A stretch of DNA of 57,500 bases from Cristatella mucedo (GCA_009760855.2 WPIO01000109.1:110001-167500); one strand, 5' to 3'; shown: positions 9,651 through 22,290, counted from the first letter of the stretch. Notes: generated by a model not told the origin, from the letters alone. Made by a program: numbers and translations.

Positions 9651-10105
9651 TCGAGGGCAAAGTGTTCTCGAGCGGTAAGCAGCAGTCCTGCTAGGATCGT
9701 GAGGAGGCGTGAGCTCAGCAGAGCCATTCTTGCCTGCCCAAAAGTTGACATTCATTAAGCCCTTATAATAATAAAAAATAACAATATAGGGGCAATACTA
9801 ATTACTAATGAACAAGTTAAATTAATGACTACATATAGTTTTGACAGCATAACGTTTTGACAGCATATATATTTTAATAATAATAACCCTAGTAACAACA
9901 AGATTACATTTCAATAAGCCCGAGTGTACATCACCTATGTGACAACTAGACGATGGCACCATACGTGCATATGGCAAGGTTCGTGTCAGGCACGCTCCAC
10001 GCAGACCGGTCGCAGCTGCTGATCCTTTGCTGGATTCGATCGCTTGCGTCCGTCGGCGCTGTTAAACATCTGTTGAATAACTGGTAGCAGTCGACGCTGC
10101 AGCGT

Positions 10106-11240
10106 TATTAATAATAATAATAATAATAATAATGTACTTAATAAAGCGCCCTCAGAGAACTTAATCTCTTCCTAGGCGCTTTACATTTGCTGCAAAGGGA
10201 AATGCAATTAAATGATAAGTAAAATCATGCTTGAACAACAAACAAAATGAATAACATGGTTAGGGGTGACATGCACAGGATCAGCATGCAAGCTTGGTTA
10301 GTGGCAGCACGCACAGTGTCAGCACACATAAGCACGTGAAGGACGAATCACAGGGACCCACTATATGCTGTCCTAAATAGGTGTGTTTTTAAGTTCCTTT
10401 TAAATGTGGTCAGGTCAGGGGATGTTCTGACGCAGGTCGGGAGGGAGTTCCAGGCTATGGGAGCATACGAACTAAATGCACGGTCTCCAAAGGATTTGAG
10501 GTTTGTACGAGGTATTTCTAGACTGTTGGATTCCGAAAAGCCGTTGGTACGATGATTGGCCTGATGGGGTAGTATATCTGAGAGACAGGCTGGAGCCAAA
10601 GAGCGAAGTGACTTAAAATTGAGCGACAAAACCTTCAAGTCAATCCGTTGCTTGACTGTTAGCCAGTGCAGGTCGGCGAGAAGTGGAGTAATGTGGCAAC
10701 TGCGACGCTCACGACAAACAAGTCTAGCTGCCGAGTTTTGCACCAGCTGCAATTGCCTGATCGAACATGCCGGTAGGCCAGTAAGCAGTGAGTTGCAGAA
10801 GTCGAGACGAGATGTCACGAATGCATGGATCAACTTGGACGTGGTATCCTTATCTAAACAAGCCCGAATTTTAGCAATATTATGAAGCTGAACATAGGCA
10901 GATTTTACCGTGGAGCTGATATGGTCGTCTAACGAGAGGTCGCTTTGGAATATGACACCTAGATTTCGAGTTGATTCGACAGGAAATATGCATGCAGAGC
11001 CAATTTTGAGCGTCAGCCTTTCCAATTTCCGAATCACACTTGGTTTGCCCATAACTAGTAAGTTAGTTTTGTCATCGTTTAGTTTTAGAAAATTTGCTGC
11101 CATCCATGTGCGGATATCATCAATGCATGCAGCAAGTGAGTTTAAAGAATTCGAGGTGCTCGAAGGCTGGGAGGGATCAAAGCAAAGGTACAACTGAGTG
11201 TCATCCGCATAGAAGCGTTGCCAGCCGAGGCGTCGGTGTC
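10106..11240 (-). pseudogene. LINE-A copy, 5'-truncated (RT 3' half and C terminus)
   Basis: CR1/L2-group non-LTR retrotransposon on the minus strand. The frame runs from about 11230 to the stop at 10348 without internal stops. It begins at the reverse transcriptase catalytic box FYADDTQLYL, continues through LKLNDDKTNLLVMG and NLGVIFQSDLSLDDHISS, and includes the family C-terminal region (RLDFCNSLLTGLP, SAARLVCRERRS, AWNSLPTCVR). The 3' UTR ends in the conserved stem-loop (AAAGCGCC/GGCGCTTT) and an (ATT)n tail at 10107-10133. Missing upstream are the endonuclease and the RT N-terminal half, so this copy cannot move itself. It is the best coding copy of the 3' region of this family in the window. 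Confidence 0.9.
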
Positions 11241-12028
11241 TCTTGACTGGCAGCGGGAGTAAGGCTTTCTGCAGCTGTGTCGCACAGTACGGCTTCGGAT
11301 AACACAATCATGCAGTTTTGGAAGTAAGCTGAGAATTTGGGCAGCATTTATGAAACAGACATCTCCGCATGACCATCACTAGTTCAGGTAGCGGCACAGC
11401 AGCACAAGACTTGTGTAGAACCGTAATCGCAATACGCCAAACGGTAATGATGCCATGCGCTTGATATTCTGCACGTGGTGCTAACAGAACCACTTTATGC
11501 GTATGCCTTTTGACAGACTCGTCAGGAAGCAGGCCGACTGAATTAGTCATTACCGACTGCTCACTCAGGCTCTCGTGCCACCCATGTATGTAGCAGCCAG
11601 GTCGTGCATTAATTAATTTCATAAATAATTATGATGAGCCGCTCGTGAGCCTCTATCTTAGATCTTGTATTCTCACTTTATGCCACCTAAAGTAAGTGGC
11701 ATAATCACCGGATTTTGTGATCTGTTTGACGGCGATATTGTCAAAACAACAGCGTCAGATACGGCAAGCTTCGCTTGCTAAGTCTTAACGGCCTTGGCGT
11801 CCGCCAATTAGTGCGTTGTGGGAGAGACGCACACGCCGCTGATGCTGCCATTGTCGTCGAAACCGACTGCGACGTAGGCAGTCCCAGAGGCTATTAGATA
11901 CTGAAATAACATTAAACCACAAACCAAGTTAGCTCATCTAAAGGCAAATATTGATTCTGTTAATTTCTACTCTTTCGCGAAATTAAAAAAAAAAGCCTGG
12001 CTGTGCTGTGTCAATACAATTGGAGTAT
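11241..12028. other. interval without supported gene
   Basis: A 104-codon minus open frame (11622-11308) begins with ATG but has no recognisable domain. The rest shows no match to repeats described here. Confidence 0.3.
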
Positions 12029-12132
12029 GGGTAGACATTTTGGGTAGACATTTTGGGTAGACATTTTGGGTAGACATTTTGGGTAGACATTTTGGGTAGA
12101 CATTTTGGGTAGACATTTTGGGTAGACATTTT
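12029..12132 (+). repeat. 13-bp minisatellite, eight copies
   Basis: Eight perfect head-to-tail copies of GGGTAGACATTTT, ending in TTCC. The lack of divergence suggests recent expansion or active homogenisation. Confidence 0.95.
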
Positions 12133-12384
12133 TCCTTCACTCAACAATTGGCAGCTATATTGTGCTAGTTATGGACGCTCGTGCTAACTATTAGCATTCC
12201 GCAAAACAAGCAGTTTAGAGAGCTACTTTTTAGAACTATTGCTCGATCGTCTGAGGCCGAAGGCACAGAAGGTGAACATCATCCTAAAGAATGGTGACTG
12301 GCTTTACCAGCAACGATTTTGACCAATGCAGTTGCAGTGTATGCGTGAGAGAACAGTTTCCATCGGTCCATCGAAAACTTGGGT

Positions 12385-12705
12385 AGGCCATCTCCTGACT
12401 TGACCACATTTAAAAAGAAACTCTCATCTGTCTATCTCATCTAAATCTCTCATCTAAAGCAAAGCTCATCTATTTATCACAGTATTTAGTGGGTCCCTGC
12501 GATTCGACCTATGTGTTTATGCATGCTGACACTGTGCATGCTGCCACTAACCATGCCTGTGCATGTCAGCCCTAACCATGGATTTCATGAACGTCCGATG
12601 AATTCATGAAAAAATTAATCCGTGAACATTCGATCGCAGTGAATGCAAAGTTCCTAGAAAAAGGTTGAGGGCGCTACATCAAGTGTATTATTATTATTAT
12701 TTTTT
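12385..12705 (+). repeat. LINE-A 3' end
   Basis: Starts in the C-terminal coding segment (encoding DLTTFKKKL), continues through the 3' UTR (TTAGTGGGTCCCTG, GCATGCTGCCACTAACCATG), a degraded stem-loop and (ATT)n at 12686-12702. Confidence 0.85.
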
Positions 12706-13029
12706 CGATCCGTTTCTAACCTTCCAAATTATCATTCAGTTGCCTCGAAAAATCATTTTGTATCATTCGCAAATGTGAAAACCATTAATGACGTGGACGA
12801 TCAGCAGGACTCGAGACTCGAGACTCGAGCTTGCTCTGCCTGCACCAGTGCCGTGCTAAACGCCCTTTAGATAGAAATGTCGCTAGAAAGAGTCGCTGTC
12901 GACTGCCTCGGCGCTTCGTTAAATGATTTTGCAAAAACTAATTATGCATAGGTATAAATAATCCACCAGTGTGGCTGAAAGGCAAGAATGCACGGAGAAA
13001 TTTAGAATTTAAATTTGAAAACTATTAGG

Positions 13030-13945
13030 AATTACGATTACGATTTCGAATAGGCGATACTATTGTGCGACCTTCACCACGTGCTCGTAATCTAGGTGTC
13101 GTGTTCGACAGCTGCCTCAACTTCAAAAGCTTCATTCAGAAGACTGCCTCTACAGCTAGCCATCACATCCGATCCCTATCCAAGATTAGGAGCTGTCTCC
13201 CACAGTGGCTTGCAAAAACATTAACTAGCTCTTTAGTTCTGTCTCGGCTTGATTATTGTAATTCCCTTTTGGCTGGGCTGCCAAAGAAAGCTATTATGCC
13301 ACTACAGCGGACTATGAATATGGCTGCAAGGCTGGTCTTCAAGTCCCAGCGGTTTGAGCACGTGTCACCTCTGCTGAAAGAGCTAGGATGGTTGCCGGTT
13401 GAGCAAAGGATACAGAGCAAAGTTCTTAAGCTGACCCACAAGGCCCGCCACGGCTTGGTTCCTTCGTACCTAGCTGAACTGCTACATCAGTTTCAGCCTG
13501 TTCGCGCCCTGAGGACCTGTGTGGACAATAAATTAGCTGTCCCATTCCTCCGCTTAAAGACAGTTGGCGACAGAAGCTTTAGCTCTGCAGGTCCTAGACT
13601 GTGGAACTCGCTTCCACAATTCTTACGCAACGACAACTACTCTCCAACTGCCGACTAGGGCACATCTTTTTCAGCGGTCCTGAGCTGCTACTTCTATTCT
13701 ACTCACTACCTCAACTGCTATCCTGACTCTGCTATGCTTCCCACTTTCTCTCTGTTGCGTGAGACGAAGTCTGTTGGCTACCGAATGCGTACCGAAAGCT
13801 GCTTAGGCCGTAAGTGTGCTATACAAAACTCTCCTGCATAACACCCACATGGTCTTTATGACTGTGTGGAGTTACAGAAGGAGATACATTAAATTACATT
13901 ACATTACAATACATTACATTAAATTACATTACATTACATTACTTT
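13030..13945 (+). pseudogene. LINE-B copy, C-terminal ORF and (ATTAC)n tail
   Basis: An uninterrupted frame ends at 13656-13658. It encodes the C-terminal third of a CR1/L2-group ORF2: ARNLGVVFDSCLNF, SRLDYCNSLLAGLPKKA, MAARLVFKSQRFEHVSPLL, ELGWLPVEQRIQSKV and RLWNSLPQF. A ~230-bp 3' UTR leads to an ATTAC/ATTAA pentanucleotide tail (13887-13942). Its coding sequence and tail differ clearly from LINE-A, so I treat it as a separate family. It is 5'-truncated downstream of the RT catalytic box. Confidence 0.88.
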
Positions 13946-16900
13946 ATCTAATAAAAACACGAAACGCTAATGAAAACGATGTCCGGATTTAAATTAAGAT
14001 AACGACCATGAACCAATTATGGAAAGGGCAAATGTTTGAATGCTTGGGACACATATTTGAAGTGTAAAAATAATCTTTACCAATCTAACTACTCCTAAAT
14101 ATTGATTTTTGCAGTAAGATTAATAATTCTAGTTCAGTGGTCGAAAGATCGTAATATTAGAGGAGCAAGCTAATTCTATAAAAAACGTTTGCTGAATTAT
14201 TAATAAATCAAAGCAACTGCAGATCAACAGGAAAATTTCACATTTCAAGAAAAGAAAAGATGCCATCTACTGCTGAATCCTTAACATCTGAAAGTAAAGA
14301 AATTACTAGCCCTACCTGCAAATTGTTGATAGGTCTAAATAGATTAAAAAATGAGGATACAAGAAGACTTTTCACGAGATAAGCCATTCTGAAATTAATT
14401 TATTTCTTAACCGATGATACATTGTGAGTACTCCCTATTACTTAAAATGCAAATATTTTAATTAGCAAGAATAATCTATACAAAATAATATACGCTTCAG
14501 CCTTTTGTCCCTACCAGCTTGCTGGCAATAAGGGTAATACACCGGTTATCCAGAACTGCCTAAGTTTTGAACCCCAGTTAAGACTAGCAATGGCTTTCAC
14601 CTTCGGGTGAAATATCAGGATAGTCAAACATACGATCGGCTAAAGTGATCCTTGACCACCTAATATTATTTTGAGATTACGACAAGCGAATCGACTTTGT
14701 AGGCTTTGGCTGTTACAAACGGAGTCATAGGGAGCCTTTCACGAAAGTAATACACTTATTAATTAACGAAGATGCACCCGACGGAAAAGTGTGCCTTCCA
14801 AATTCCAAATCAGCGGTTCACATGATGAGGACATCAACGTAATAAGGTTCGTTGAAAAGATCATAACATCGCATCAGATAGGATTCATTGTCAAAAAGAT
14901 ATTAGAAGCGGGCCTTTAGATGCAGGTGTTTTATTTGAAGCACGTGCCCACCTGTAGACTAAATGAGATGAACTTGAAGTCCACAATTTTTTCTCTTCAT
15001 AAAAGCCGCTGACAAATAACGAATCTTTATTATGGAAATATTTGCATACAATATTGATTGGGAAACGTCAAATTTATTTTCAAAAAAGGGCACTTTTCAA
15101 TCGAATGTTAAGCAGAAATCATCTTACCTCTGTGCTGTATTTGAGAGTACAGACCATTGTTGTTGGCATGGTTTTTTAAAGTACTTCCACACCTAGCAGC
15201 GGTTTACAAACATGAGTCTAACCAAGGCATGATAAATATCAGCTGTTTGCTTGAATTGTCATTTAATTTGGTTATTGCCAGTTTTTAGTGCAGTTTCGCT
15301 GCTAGCATGCCTCAGAATAGTTTTCAGATGTTGTGACAATAAAATTAATTATTCACGTTTGGCTACAGAAAATCTAAGAAATGTATGTATACTCTTTATA
15401 TTGGGTGAAATTTAAACACCTGTGCTTGATACCCTTCTTTCTTTAAAAAATATGTAGCTCCTAGTCCTTGAACTTCCTTAGAAATTGTATACCTGAAAAC
15501 ATATCTTCGGCTCGGCATATCTTTTGGAACCACGGAACGTTTTATAAACTTGTGTGCTAGTATCCAATTTATTAGACGCATCTAGTGTCTAGTGGCAGCA
15601 TCCAAGTTCACTAAGATGCCGGAGCAACAACGCAAGCAACATATAAAAGGGCTTTAGATAAAGGGACTAATACAATTTCAAGAAAATAAAACAATTTATT
15701 ATTCTGTTCAACTTGTATCGGCACACTATCGAGGTGCTAAAGGCCTATTTTAATAAAATTCCTCTAAACCTTCACAATTAAAGGCATGATACCAAGATAA
15801 ACGACAAAATATCGTCTAAGCAGAAATTTGGAGCTAAAGTCAACTGGAGAGTATACTGTATGACCCAGCCTATTACAAGTACTGCACTTTAAGTGTGTGC
15901 TTGTTATCGGAATTCAATTTTGCTTTTCTCAACCAACGTACTCAAAAAAACAAAGACACATGTTAGGAAATCTACTAAAGCAGTAAAGGGTCAGCGTTCA
16001 AAAAAGGATATTTTTAAATTGTTAGGGGTCACGGTAACCCACTGCTCTGTCTTTACTCATGCAGCCCGTGTTGTGTGACTGCTGTTACCATTGAGCTCAA
16101 AACAGAAATACAATATCGAGCAGCTGTAGTCATAGTAGATTAACAGCACAGCTGTTTAGAACAAAGTTTTTAACGACTTAATTGCAGACCAAATTAATAT
16201 GGAAGATAAGTTTGTGGCTGACGTTGTATCGTAATATTACTTACTCGGATTATATCGTAATAATACTTACTCGTTGCGGATGCATTTCGCCACACGTGTT
16301 GACAGTTTATAAAGACTCTAGCAATTAGTGAATGCATTACATCATGCTTTACAGATGCGCGAAATTTGTAACTCTACTCAATTTTAAAAATCTAAGCAGC
16401 TGCTTCGGGCTTTTATAAGTTGCTTTGCAAACTGCATGAAAAGATCAAGCTGCCAGCGACCAGGTAAAGCTGCCGGGTTAGTGAAACTCTCTGGAGAATA
16501 GTAGTGGACCTGGCGAAAAATATTATCTTGGATTGATAAGGATGTGGTGTTGACCTTTATATATAAAATCTCTGAGCACATTAACCTTGCTGATAGAGTC
16601 ACTCACCCTTTCATAGTAAATTCAAAAATTTTCATAGTTTGATTAAGAGCACGTTTTAGCACTCGATTCCGCTTTAAATCTTTTAAAGCACTAATTATGA
16701 CCATTCGTTGGAAATCGTGTTTTCCATTTTAAAAAAAGAAGTCATTCAAATACTGAGACTTTTAATGCTCCTTTTAGAGAAGTGGGTCTCTAAAGAATTT
16801 TAAAATTGGCCATTTTTACTCATACTGCTTAAGCATGGATCAACTTAGACGACGTAAGAAAATATCAGCCAGTCTTCCATCTCAATTATTTAAAAGTTCT

Positions 16901-16984
16901 TTCGAGAAGACTTTTCACGCAAATGATTTTCGAAGTATGTGACAGCTACTTCATCAGAAAAGGTTTCGCCCTTTCAAATAGCTT
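13946..16984. other. AT-rich interval, no gene found
   Basis: About 3 kb with short open frames only. No match to the LINEs and no exon chain supported. A 7-bp hairpin with a UUCG loop lies at 14596-14613 (reported separately). Confidence 0.5.
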
Positions 16985-17135
16985 GATTTTTAGCCCAGGA
17001 GTTGAGTGGCTTCCACTTCACAATCGAGGTCCTGAGTTAGAATCCTACAATGGGTGATAATTTGCTGCCAGCTGCAAGCCGTGGTAAAATCCGTTTAAGG
17101 CTCTTCTGTAGCTATACTACAAGTCTTCTAAATCA
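16985..17135 (+). repeat. SINE-2 copy (tRNA-derived)
   Basis: A box A-like GTGGCTTCCACTTC and box B-like GAGTTAGAATCC are followed by the body TTGCTGCCAGCTGC...CCGTTTAAGGCTCTTCTG. The body also occurs at 30860-31030 on the minus strand, which defines a family distinct from SINE-1. Confidence 0.6.
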
Positions 17136-17139
17136 GCTA

Positions 17140-18190
17140 AGTTTACTATTTAATATTATTTCACAGAGACTGCTATTCTCGGTGTGATCAATGGTATGAT
17201 AATTAGATATGAATGGACCAATGCCATTACCACGAAAATTATACTTTGGGTAGACGGTTGTGACACTATTAATCACGATATTCTCTAGCCCCTCACTCTC
17301 ATTCTCTCACATTCTTCATACATTTCTACATACAACTCGTTTATAACCACTTCTACTAGGCCAAATTGATGATCAGTTTTGTAAATCCTATGTAGACATT
17401 TCTCAGCATTTGGTCTACACACCTGTCACTGCCTGCCTGAAAAAAATAGTTGCAAATTTGTGGTTTCTTACTTATTAAATATCGCTCTTCTTCACAAAAT
17501 TGCTCTAATCTTGCAAAAAGTTAAGAACTCTACTTAAATCGTGAGAATTTAATAACATATGGCAAATCTGCCAGTGACGTGCTTATTCATTCCTGAATCG
17601 TAGCCCAGAGGTAATTTGCTCTAACTTCTTCATCCAGGTAGTTCGTTCTAACCCTAAATCACTCAATGTACATGTTTTTAATTTGAGCTAGATAGATAGC
17701 TGCTTAATGTCTCTGGCTGCTTAATTATTGATAACAGAAAATAGGTGCACCCATCCTTTGATTATCCAGTTCAATGGAATAGTTGGTGGTGTGCTAACTA
17801 AGCTATACTCTTAATTCGTTAATCTCTCTAACAAGTTCCAGTCATAGTTTTGAGATAGCAATCTCATGGAAAAATGTTTATTTTCAATAAACTTGTGAAA
17901 AGAGCTGACTAGGATAAAGCCCATGTGAGGGCACTTTTAAGATCTCACAGCTTCGATTTGACTCAGTTGACGAGGACTAACGTTCCAAAACTGCTTTTTA
18001 CATCCCTTAGTTTAACTATCCCAGTTCTAAGCAAGCCATCAGCCTATGTTACTCGTAGACGAGATATTGAATGTGGAAAATGGGCACTGTGATCCCTTAA
18101 ATATGTTAAATTGGTTTGATTTTAAATCGCTATCTCTTCATAACATTCTGCAGTTGGCATATTTCATCAGCAGTAACAAACTCGGAATTC
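17140..18190. other. AT-rich interval, no gene found
   Basis: No coding exon, RNA gene or recognised repeat. A single diverged GGGTAGAC motif at 17246 recalls the minisatellite unit. Confidence 0.45.
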
Positions 18191-18194
18191 ACTT

Positions 18195-18645
18195 CGACTC
18201 AATGTTATGCAGAGCTTCGTATGTCTATTAGTCGTGCCACATGCATTGTGGAATCTAGCGTTTTATCCATACCTAGCACACATCTCAAATCCTTTGAAGA
18301 CCATGCCTTTATTTTATGTGCTCCCATAAAACAAAACTTTACTTGCGTGACATCTTTTGACTTGTCCTGATTTTAATAAACACTAAAAACGCATCTTTTT
18401 ATAGCAGCATTTATAGGGTCCCCATGGTTCGTTGTTTATGAGCGTGCTGATACTGAGTATGCTGCTACAAACCAAGCCTGCATGCCAACCCTGTGCATGT
18501 CATTCCTAATCATATTATTCTTATTGTTTGTCGAGCATGATACTACAAGCCAATTGACTGTGCTTCCTTTGCAGCAAATGTAAAGTGCCCTAGTAAGAGA
18601 TTGAGCCCTGTGAAGGCTCTATATCAAACGCATTATCAATACCCT
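18195..18645 (+). repeat. LINE-A 3' fragment
   Basis: A decayed C-terminal coding segment (LKSFEDHAFILCAP) is followed by the family 3' UTR (GCGTGCTGATACTG, GTGCATGTCATTCCTAA) and a weakened stem-loop (AAAGTGCCCTAG...GAAGGCTCTATATC). No clean tail. Confidence 0.75.
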
Positions 18646-18774
18646 TTTATCTCTTTTTCATAAGCTGAGCTTACCAACTACTTGTTGGGATAGTATTGTA
18701 TTGTCAGCTACCCAGTCTATAAGTTCACAAGGCCAAAATCACTAAACTGATCTTACTCAGACAAATTTCTTTTA

Positions 18775-19010
18775 GCCCTCTAAAGCCTTCACGTACACAT
18801 TTGGTAGCCAAAACAGTTCACCTTACTCAACCAAGAGAAAATGAGAAGCATAGCTAAATCAGGACGGCCTTCGAGGTAGTGAGTATCACCGAACTAGTAG
18901 CTCAGTACGGCTGAAAGGATTTGCCACAATTAGCTGCAGCGTACGATATGCCGTGGCTCAACAGAAATAGAAGTGAGCTCCTCGGTTTAGAACCGCAGGA
19001 AAAAAATCTC
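18775..19010 (-). repeat. LINE-B 3' UTR fragment
   Basis: The minus strand matches LINE-B UTR (TTTTCTCTTGGTTGAGTAAGG, CGGCATATCG, GAGCTCACTTC), diverged and without tail. Confidence 0.6.
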
Positions 19011-19074
19011 TATTATCAAAGTCAATCAGTATCCGTTATTTTATTAGTAACTAACTTCCTGAGCGTTAAGACTC

Positions 19075-19183
19075 GTTTAGAAGACACCAGATAGGACGGT
19101 AGCTATTGTAGGTTGGTATTATATACATGAATTATATAATGCCAACCTACAATAGCTACCGGCCTATCTGGTGTCTTCTAAAC
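19075..19183. repeat. 51-bp near-perfect foldback hairpin
   Basis: The left arm 19075-19125 and right arm 19133-19183 are reverse complements with only two differences. The loop is CATGAAT. One mismatch would be a G-U pair in RNA. The arms begin GTTTAGAAGACACC and end in its complement. It could be a MITE-like inverted duplication or a long hairpin RNA. Confidence 0.92.
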
Positions 19184-20254
19184 ATTGGAGAACCTGATAC
19201 TCAAAATTTGCTTAAATTCCATACGTTCTGTGATATTTTTCGAATATTTTAAAGACTTACCGGTTAATGAGTGCATTTTGTTTATTTACAAGACTGTCCG
19301 TTTTGGCCCTAGGAACATTAACTGGGATGCACTTCGTGCCGATGGTACACTGCAACCAAGCTGATGCAGTACGATATCCAGTTCAGGTGACCTATAGGCC
19401 GAGAGCCTGGCAGGGGTAACAAAATATCGATGTCGGGTCAGGTTGTTAAATGTCTCTTTTGGTACCTAACGAGACTTTTGGCACAGTATAGCTTTTTTGA
19501 GGCCTCAAAATTCCGTCGCTGTCTAACAGGCGTCTCCAAGCTTGAGATATGAACTTATTTTCTCAGAGTGAAGGATCTTTGTCGATGCAATTTTTGGCTA
19601 AGGGCGGCACGTATTTACTAGTTGGAACTGACCCTACAAGTTTATTTTTGGGATAACGAGCTTATAAATCCGCGAAATCTCTCACTTATCAGCCTGGACT
19701 AGCACCGTTTTCAAGTGCTGTATTTTTGGCATGGTTCTATCAGGAAGTTGAACCTGCTTCACTCAGCATTCATAATTTATGGCTTGCATCGATTTGTAAT
19801 TGCTGATCATTCTTAGATGTCGTCTGAGGCTAATCCTATGGATTGTAGCTTTACTGTTCAACATTAAATTACAAAGAGTGCTTTCTGTATCGACGTTTTC
19901 TAGTAACATACTTTGACATATTACCTAATTCTGATCTGAATAACCTTCTTGTTGGGCGAAATTTCGGGATTCAGATAGCTTCCTCGCAGAACTTTTGTGA
20001 GTATCAATGCCGTTTTCAACAAAATCATTAAAACTGACTGAGGCAATAATTCTTACCGAGTTTTTCCGAATATATGCGTATACTCTGCATTGCTCGACAG
20101 TGCCAATGGCAGTAATTCCTGTTGCAGCCTTTGAATTTAATCGTCCTGAGATCATGCATAGCCTGATCGCTGAGGAAGTCGACTTCTCAAGCAAAAGTAA
20201 GGAATGTCTAACATAAATTTCACGATAAACCAGTAATCCGGTGACAACGTAAGG

Positions 20255-21047
20255 TCTGCCTACTTTCAGCTACATAACATTACTAAAATTTGGGCTTGTT
20301 TCTATATGGCTACCACATCCAAGCTAGTCCATGCATTTGTGATGTCCCTTCTTGATTTGTATAACTCACTGCTTGCCGGTCTAACGGCCTGTGCAATCAG
20401 GCACTTACAGGGTGTGCGAAATTCTGCAGCCAGGCTTGTCTGTTGTGAGTGTCGCAGTTGCTACATCACACCACTTCCCGCCGACCTGCACTGGCAACGT
20501 AAGTCAAGCAACGGATCAAATTCAAGGTTTCGTCACTTAATTTCAGCTCCCTTCATTCTTTGGCTCCAGATCAGATCTACTGCCTATCAGACTACCTATC
20601 TAAGCATCGCACCACCCGCTTTTTCGAAATGTAGCTATTTGCCTATACCTCTTACAAACCTCAAACCCTCTGCAGATTATATCTTTAGTTCACATGCTCC
20701 CAAAGCTTGGAACTCACTCCCGACTTCCATAAAGCCATCCCCTGACTTGACCACATTTAAAAGAAATTAAAAACGCACCTATTCAAGACATCATTTAGTG
20801 GGTCCTTGTGTTTCGTCCTTTATGAGCTTATGCATGCTGGCACTGCACATGCTGCCAGTAACCATGCTCGCATGCTGATCCTATGCATGTCACCACTAAT
20901 CATTAATTATTTTTGCTTACTGAGCGGGCTACTGCTAACCATTCAATCATGCTCCCTTTGCAGCAAATCTATAGCGCCTAGAAAGAGATTTAGTTCTCTG
21001 ATTTTAGTTCTCTGATCTTTAAGAAGCGTGTGATTATTATTATTATT
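20255..21047 (+). pseudogene. LINE-A copy, C-terminal ORF and 3' end
   Basis: Encodes the family C-terminal region (TSKLVHAFVMS, SLLAGLTACAIRHL, AARLVCCECRSCY, AWNSLPTSIKPSPDLTTFKRN) with frame changes. The 3' UTR, stem-loop region and (ATT)n (21031-21047) follow. It faces the oppositely oriented copy at 21508-22290 tail to tail. Confidence 0.85.
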
Positions 21048-21507
21048 ATTTTCTCTTCGGGTACCTCAAGAACGTGTTGAGTTGGGATTCCATGTTCGCT
21101 TTGACTCTTTAATCGACTCCAAACTTGCCTCTTCTTAGTGCAAACAAACACTAGTGTGTACTAAACCCTGTCACCCTTAATACGTATGGTTTTTACAAAC
21201 GAATAAAGTGCTATTAAATGTATGCACAGATCAAACAAATTCCAAATGAACGTAAGAAAATGCAATGCATTTTGATAATTCACCTTTTTTTTATAAAAAT
21301 TTGGTTCTACTTTACCTAGAGAGCAAATGTAAGAACTACGAGAGCAGGCAACGCTTCTAGTGCGTAACGACCTTCTTGGGAATGCAGATTTAAGTAGGGT
21401 CTCTTTGCTGGTTTCACTCGATCTTTCGGCAGCTTTTGGTACTATCGATCCCGAGCCCTTATCCAGCGCCTCTCATCTCGCCTGAGCATGACTAGCACAG
21501 CCCGGCA

Positions 21508-22290
21508 AATAATAATAATAATAATAGTGTACTTGATAAAGCGCCCTCAGAGAACTCAATCTCTTTCTAGGCGCTTTAAATTTGCTGCAAAGGTAAATGC
21601 AATGAAATGGTAAGTAAAATCATGCTTGAAAAACGAAAAAAACGAATAACATGGTTAGGGGTGACATGTGCAGGGTTAGCATGCAAATGTGGTTAGTGGC
21701 AGCATGCACAGTGTCAGCACACATAAGCACGTGAAGGACGAATCACAGGGACCCACTAAATGCTGTCCTAAATAGGTGTGTTTTTAAGTTCCTTTTAAAT
21801 GTGGTCAGGTCAGGAGATGATCTGACGCAGGTCGGGAGAGAGTTCCAGCCTTTGGGAGCATACGAGCTAAATGCACGGTCTCCAAAGGATTTGAGGTTTG
21901 TACGAGGTATTTCTAGATTGTTGGATTCCAAAAAGCGGGTGGTACGATGCTTGGCCTGATGGGGGAGTATGTCGGAGAGATAGGCTAGAGCCATAGAATA
22001 AAGGGACCTAAAAGTGAGCGACAAAACCTTAAAGTCAATCCGTTGCTTGACTGGTAGCCATTGCAAATCGGCGAGAAGTGGAGTAACATGGCAACTGGGA
22101 CGCTCACGACAGACAAGCCTAGCTGGGGAGTTTCGCACCAGCTGCATTCGCCTGATCGCACATGCTAGTAGGCCAGTAAGCAGTGAGTTGCAGAAGTCGA
22201 GACGAGATGTCACGAATGCATGGATCAACTTAGATGTGGTATCCTTATCTAAAAAATCCGAACTTTAGTAATATTTTGAAGCTGAAAATT
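21508..22290 (-). pseudogene. LINE-A copy, C-terminal ORF and 3' end
   Basis: The minus-strand frame 22228-21743 encodes the intact C-terminal region (TSRLDFCNSLLTGLLACAIR to LKTHLFRTAFSGSL). The 3' UTR, a good AAAGCGCC/GGCGCTTT stem and the tail at 21508-21523 follow. It is closely similar to 10106-11240 and truncated further 3'. Confidence 0.88.

Noticed and set aside
11308-11622. ATG-led 104-codon minus-strand frame next to LINE-A
   Set aside because: No domain, splice signal or poly(A) signal; kept only as an unassigned open frame.
12820-12840. Triplicated CTCGAGA motif
   Set aside because: Too short to be informative.
19925-20194. 89-codon minus-strand frame and possible mini-exon with GTAAGAAT donor
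   Set aside because: No domain and no partner exons; the + strand is open too.
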